A DNA stretch of 8,654 bases, from NCBI GenBank assembly GCA_945875135.1, contig CAMCJO010000076.1:1-8654 (forward strand). Direction: 5' to 3'. The notes beneath the pieces were generated by a model. That model was given only the letters and a program-made list of their open reading frames with translations. It did no database searches and had not been told where the DNA came from. The position numbers and the translations under genes are program-made. Positions 6,773-8,654 of this stretch are shown piece by piece; position 1 is the stretch's first letter, and every line of letters begins with the position of its first letter. The stretch comes from an uncultured Porphyromonas sp. (GTDB lineage Bacteria; Bacteroidota; Bacteroidia; Bacteroidales; Porphyromonadaceae).

Positions 6773-7599
6773 GTGAAAAGAACCAAAGGGTATGGAAGCC
6801 CCTCAAAGCGTACGAAGACATCCTCTTCGACTACTACAACGGCATCGCGCGCATCACAATCAATCGGGAGCGCTACCGCAACGCTTTTACGCCGACCACA
6901 ACGGCCGAGATGAGCGACGCTCTGCGCATCTGCCGTGAGGATCAGAGCATCAATGTGGTGGTCCTGACGGGTGCTGGCGACAAGGCGTTTTGCTCTGGTG
7001 GGGATCAAAACGTCAAGGGGCGGGGTGGCTACATTGGCAAAGATGGCGTACCTCGTCTGAGCGTCCTCGATGTGCAGAAGCAGATCCGTAGCATCCCCAA
7101 GCCGGTCATCGCAGCGGTCAATGGTTACGCTATCGGTGGCGGACATGTCCTCCACGTGGTGTGCGACCTCTCGATCGCTTCGGAGAATGCTATCTTCGGG
7201 CAAACGGGTCCCCGTGTGGGCAGCTTCGACGCTGGCTTTGGCTCCTCTTACCTCGCTCGTGTCGTGGGGCAAAAGAAGGCGCGTGAGATATGGTTCCTCT
7301 GTCGCCAATACTCTGCTCAGGAGGCTCTCGACATGGGACTGGTCAACAAAGTGGTGCCTCTAGACCAACTAGAAGATGAGTACGTGCAGTGGGCCGAGGA
7401 GATGATGCTACTGAGTCCGCTGGCACTCCGTATGATTAAGGCAGGACTCAATGCTGAGCTAGACGGTCAGGCTGGTATCCAAGAGCTGGCAGGCGATGCG
7501 ACGCTGCTCTACTACCTCACGGACGAAGCACAGGAGGGCAAGAACGCTTTCCTCGAGAAGCGCAAGCCCAACTTCGAGCAGTACCCTAAGTTCCCCTAA
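6769..7599 (+). CDS. menB: 1,4-dihydroxy-2-naphthoyl-CoA synthase MenB (type I)
   Basis: MenB, a crotonase-fold enzyme, closes the second naphthoquinone ring, turning o-succinylbenzoyl-CoA into 1,4-dihydroxy-2-naphthoyl-CoA. The 276-aa product aligns to E. coli MenB at a constant offset of nine residues as far as can be judged by eye. It shows NRERYRNAF (32-40), [13 protein letters not shown] (68-80), the oxyanion-hole segment GYAIGGGH (119-126), [15 protein letters not shown] (145-159) and the C-terminal catalytic Tyr in LYYL (Y249). Q145 and G147 match the E. coli Q154/G156 pair of type I enzymes, which bind bicarbonate as a cofactor; type II enzymes carry an Asp here. S152 and D154 match S161 and D163. 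Its ATG sits inside the menD stop (ATGA), so translation is probably coupled. The [14 protein letters not shown] tail is typical of MenB and argues against a general enoyl-CoA hydratase. Confidence 0.96.
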   Translation: MSEKNQRVWKPLKAYEDILFDYYNGIARITINRERYRNAFTPTTTAEMSDALRICREDQSINVVVLTGAGDKAFCSGGDQNVKGRGGYIGKDGVPRLSVLDVQKQIRSIPKPVIAAVNGYAIGGGHVLHVVCDLSIASENAIFGQTGPRVGSFDAGFGSSYLARVVGQKKAREIWFLCRQYSAQEALDMGLVNKVVPLDQLEDEYVQWAEEMMLLSPLALRMIKAGLNAELDGQAGIQELAGDATLLYYLTDEAQEGKNAFLEKRKPNFEQYPKFP

Positions 7600-7605
7600 T
7601 AGTCG

Positions 7606-8654
7606 ATGTCACCACACGAGAGCATCCTCCACCTCCCCACGCTACTGCCACAGATAGCTGAGCGGGTGACCATAAGCGTGGAGCCATACACCCTGCGCTT
7701 CCGTCGACCCGCCAAGACCTCCCGTGGCGAGTATGAGACGAAGCGGGTCTACTACCTACGTCTCCAGAGCCTCGAGCAGGCAAGTCATGTGGGTTATGGC
7801 GAATGCGCCCCGATGCCTCAGCTCAGCTGCGATGATCTGCCCGACTATCAAGCGGTGCTGGAGCAGCTGGCGAGGCAGCTGGCGCAGGCTCCCGATCAGT
7901 TTGACGTAACCTCGCTACGCCCCTACCCTTCCATAGCTTTTGGCTTAGCCACGGCGATCAATAGCTTCCTCGCTGCTTGTCGTAGTAGCGAGGGGGAGAC
8001 GGCAACCCCCTTTTGCGACACCCCTTTCACGCGTGGTGAGATGGGCATCCCGATCAATGGGTTGATCTGGATGGGCAACAAAGCCTATATGTACGAGCAG
8101 ATCCAGGCTAAGCTGGCGCAAGGGTTTCGATGCTTGAAGCTTAAGATCGGCGGAATAGACTTTTCCGAAGAACTAGAGCTACTCCGCTACGTACGGCAGC
8201 ACTTCTCGCCCGAGGAGATGGAGCTGCGGGTGGATGCCAACGGCGCTTTTGCCCCGGAGGTAGCTCTGGAGCGACTAAAGCAGCTGAGCGACTTTCACCT
8301 ACACTCGATCGAGCAACCGATACCTGCGAGCAATCAGTGGGACGACCTAGCGAAGCTCACGGCAGCGTCGCCACTCCCCATAGCGCTCGACGAGGAGCTC
8401 ATCGGGATCCACACCCGAGAGCGCAAGGCGCAGCTCCTAGATGAGGGCAAGCCGCACTATATCATCCTCAAGCCGTCACTCCATAGCGGGGTCAATGAGT
8501 GGATCGAGCTGGCCGAGGAGCGTGGCATCGGCTGGTGGGCGACCTCAGCACTGGAGTCGAACGTAGGGCTCAGCGCCATCGCTCAGTGGGTCAGCCAGTA
8601 CCCGATCGCCCGCCCGCAAGGGCTCGGCACAGGCGCGCTCTATCTCAATAACAA
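7606..8654 (+). CDS. menC: o-Succinylbenzoate synthase MenC (3' end cut by window)
   Basis: MenC, an enolase-superfamily enzyme, dehydrates 2-succinyl-6-hydroxy-2,4-cyclohexadiene-1-carboxylate to o-succinylbenzoate. The frame is open from ATG 7606 to the window end (349 codons plus two bases), with no stop. The N-terminal capping domain carries YGECAPMP (64-71). The barrel has the catalytic KLK (K178, K180), metal ligands D210 (in VDANGAF), E236 (in IEQP) and D262 (in LDEE), and the second catalytic lysine K289 (in LKPS). This is the full superfamily set, in the order of E. coli K131/K133, D161, E190, D213 and K235. The last residues, GLGTGALYLNN, belong to a segment near the family C-terminus, so only a short tail is probably missing. 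It follows menB by 6 bp in the same operon. Dipeptide epimerases share this fold; the operon context decides for MenC. Confidence 0.94.
   Translation, partial: MSPHESILHLPTLLPQIAERVTISVEPYTLRFRRPAKTSRGEYETKRVYYLRLQSLEQASHVGYGECAPMPQLSCDDLPDYQAVLEQLARQLAQAPDQFDVTSLRPYPSIAFGLATAINSFLAACRSSEGETATPFCDTPFTRGEMGIPINGLIWMGNKAYMYEQIQAKLAQGFRCLKLKIGGIDFSEELELLRYVRQHFSPEEMELRVDANGAFAPEVALERLKQLSDFHLHSIEQPIPASNQWDDLAKLTAASPLPIALDEELIGIHTRERKAQLLDEGKPHYIILKPSLHSGVNEWIELAEERGIGWWATSALESNVGLSAIAQWVSQYPIARPQGLGTGALYLNN

Noticed and set aside
6736..7308. Open minus-strand frame of 190 codons opposite menB
   Set aside because: It lies antisense to the well-supported menB and the end of menD. Its translation shows no recognisable domain and reads as a codon-bias shadow.

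Overview
The window reads as a piece of a Bacteroidales chromosome, most likely Porphyromonas or a close relative. This is inferred from the gene set and protein style: a DAHP synthase fused to a C-terminal chorismate mutase, a long RelA/SpoT protein with a ruined hydrolase domain, the compact menaquinone order menF-menD-menB-menC, and moderately GC-rich coding DNA with few Shine-Dalgarno sequences. All six genes lie on the + strand, and coding sequence fills nearly everything. No RNA genes, insertion sequences, phage genes or CRISPR arrays were seen.

Layout: 24-1121 encodes a bifunctional DAHP synthase/chorismate mutase (entry to the shikimate pathway plus the chorismate-to-prephenate step). 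1146-1526 encodes a short HPPK (FolK)-like protein. 1527-1645 is the only real intergenic gap (119 bp); it holds two abutting short tandem repeats, a 9-bp unit and then a 7-bp unit, ending 3 bp before the next start codon. 1646-3844 encodes a full-length Rel/SpoT-family protein. After 45 bp comes a menaquinone run: menF 3890-5029, menD 5045-6772, menB 6769-7599 (4-base ATGA overlap with menD) and menC from 7606, cut by the window end near its C-terminus.

How the genes fit together: the first gene makes the shikimate precursor and drains chorismate to prephenate. MenF drains the same chorismate to isochorismate, which MenD, MenC and MenB (with MenE, not in view) convert to the 1,4-dihydroxy-2-naphthoyl-CoA precursor of menaquinone, the respiratory quinone of these anaerobes. 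No menH lies between menD and menB. The (p)ppGpp-family protein directly precedes menF, so it may share a transcript with the men genes.

Most of the window is ordinary housekeeping metabolism. I did not find a new multi-gene system. The points most worth a second look are the Rel protein (all hydrolase residues replaced, synthetase mostly intact but with a His-to-Gln change and a basic RxRD motif), the FolK-like protein (basic catalytic loop replaced by an acidic run, C-terminus missing) and the double tandem repeat in front of rel.
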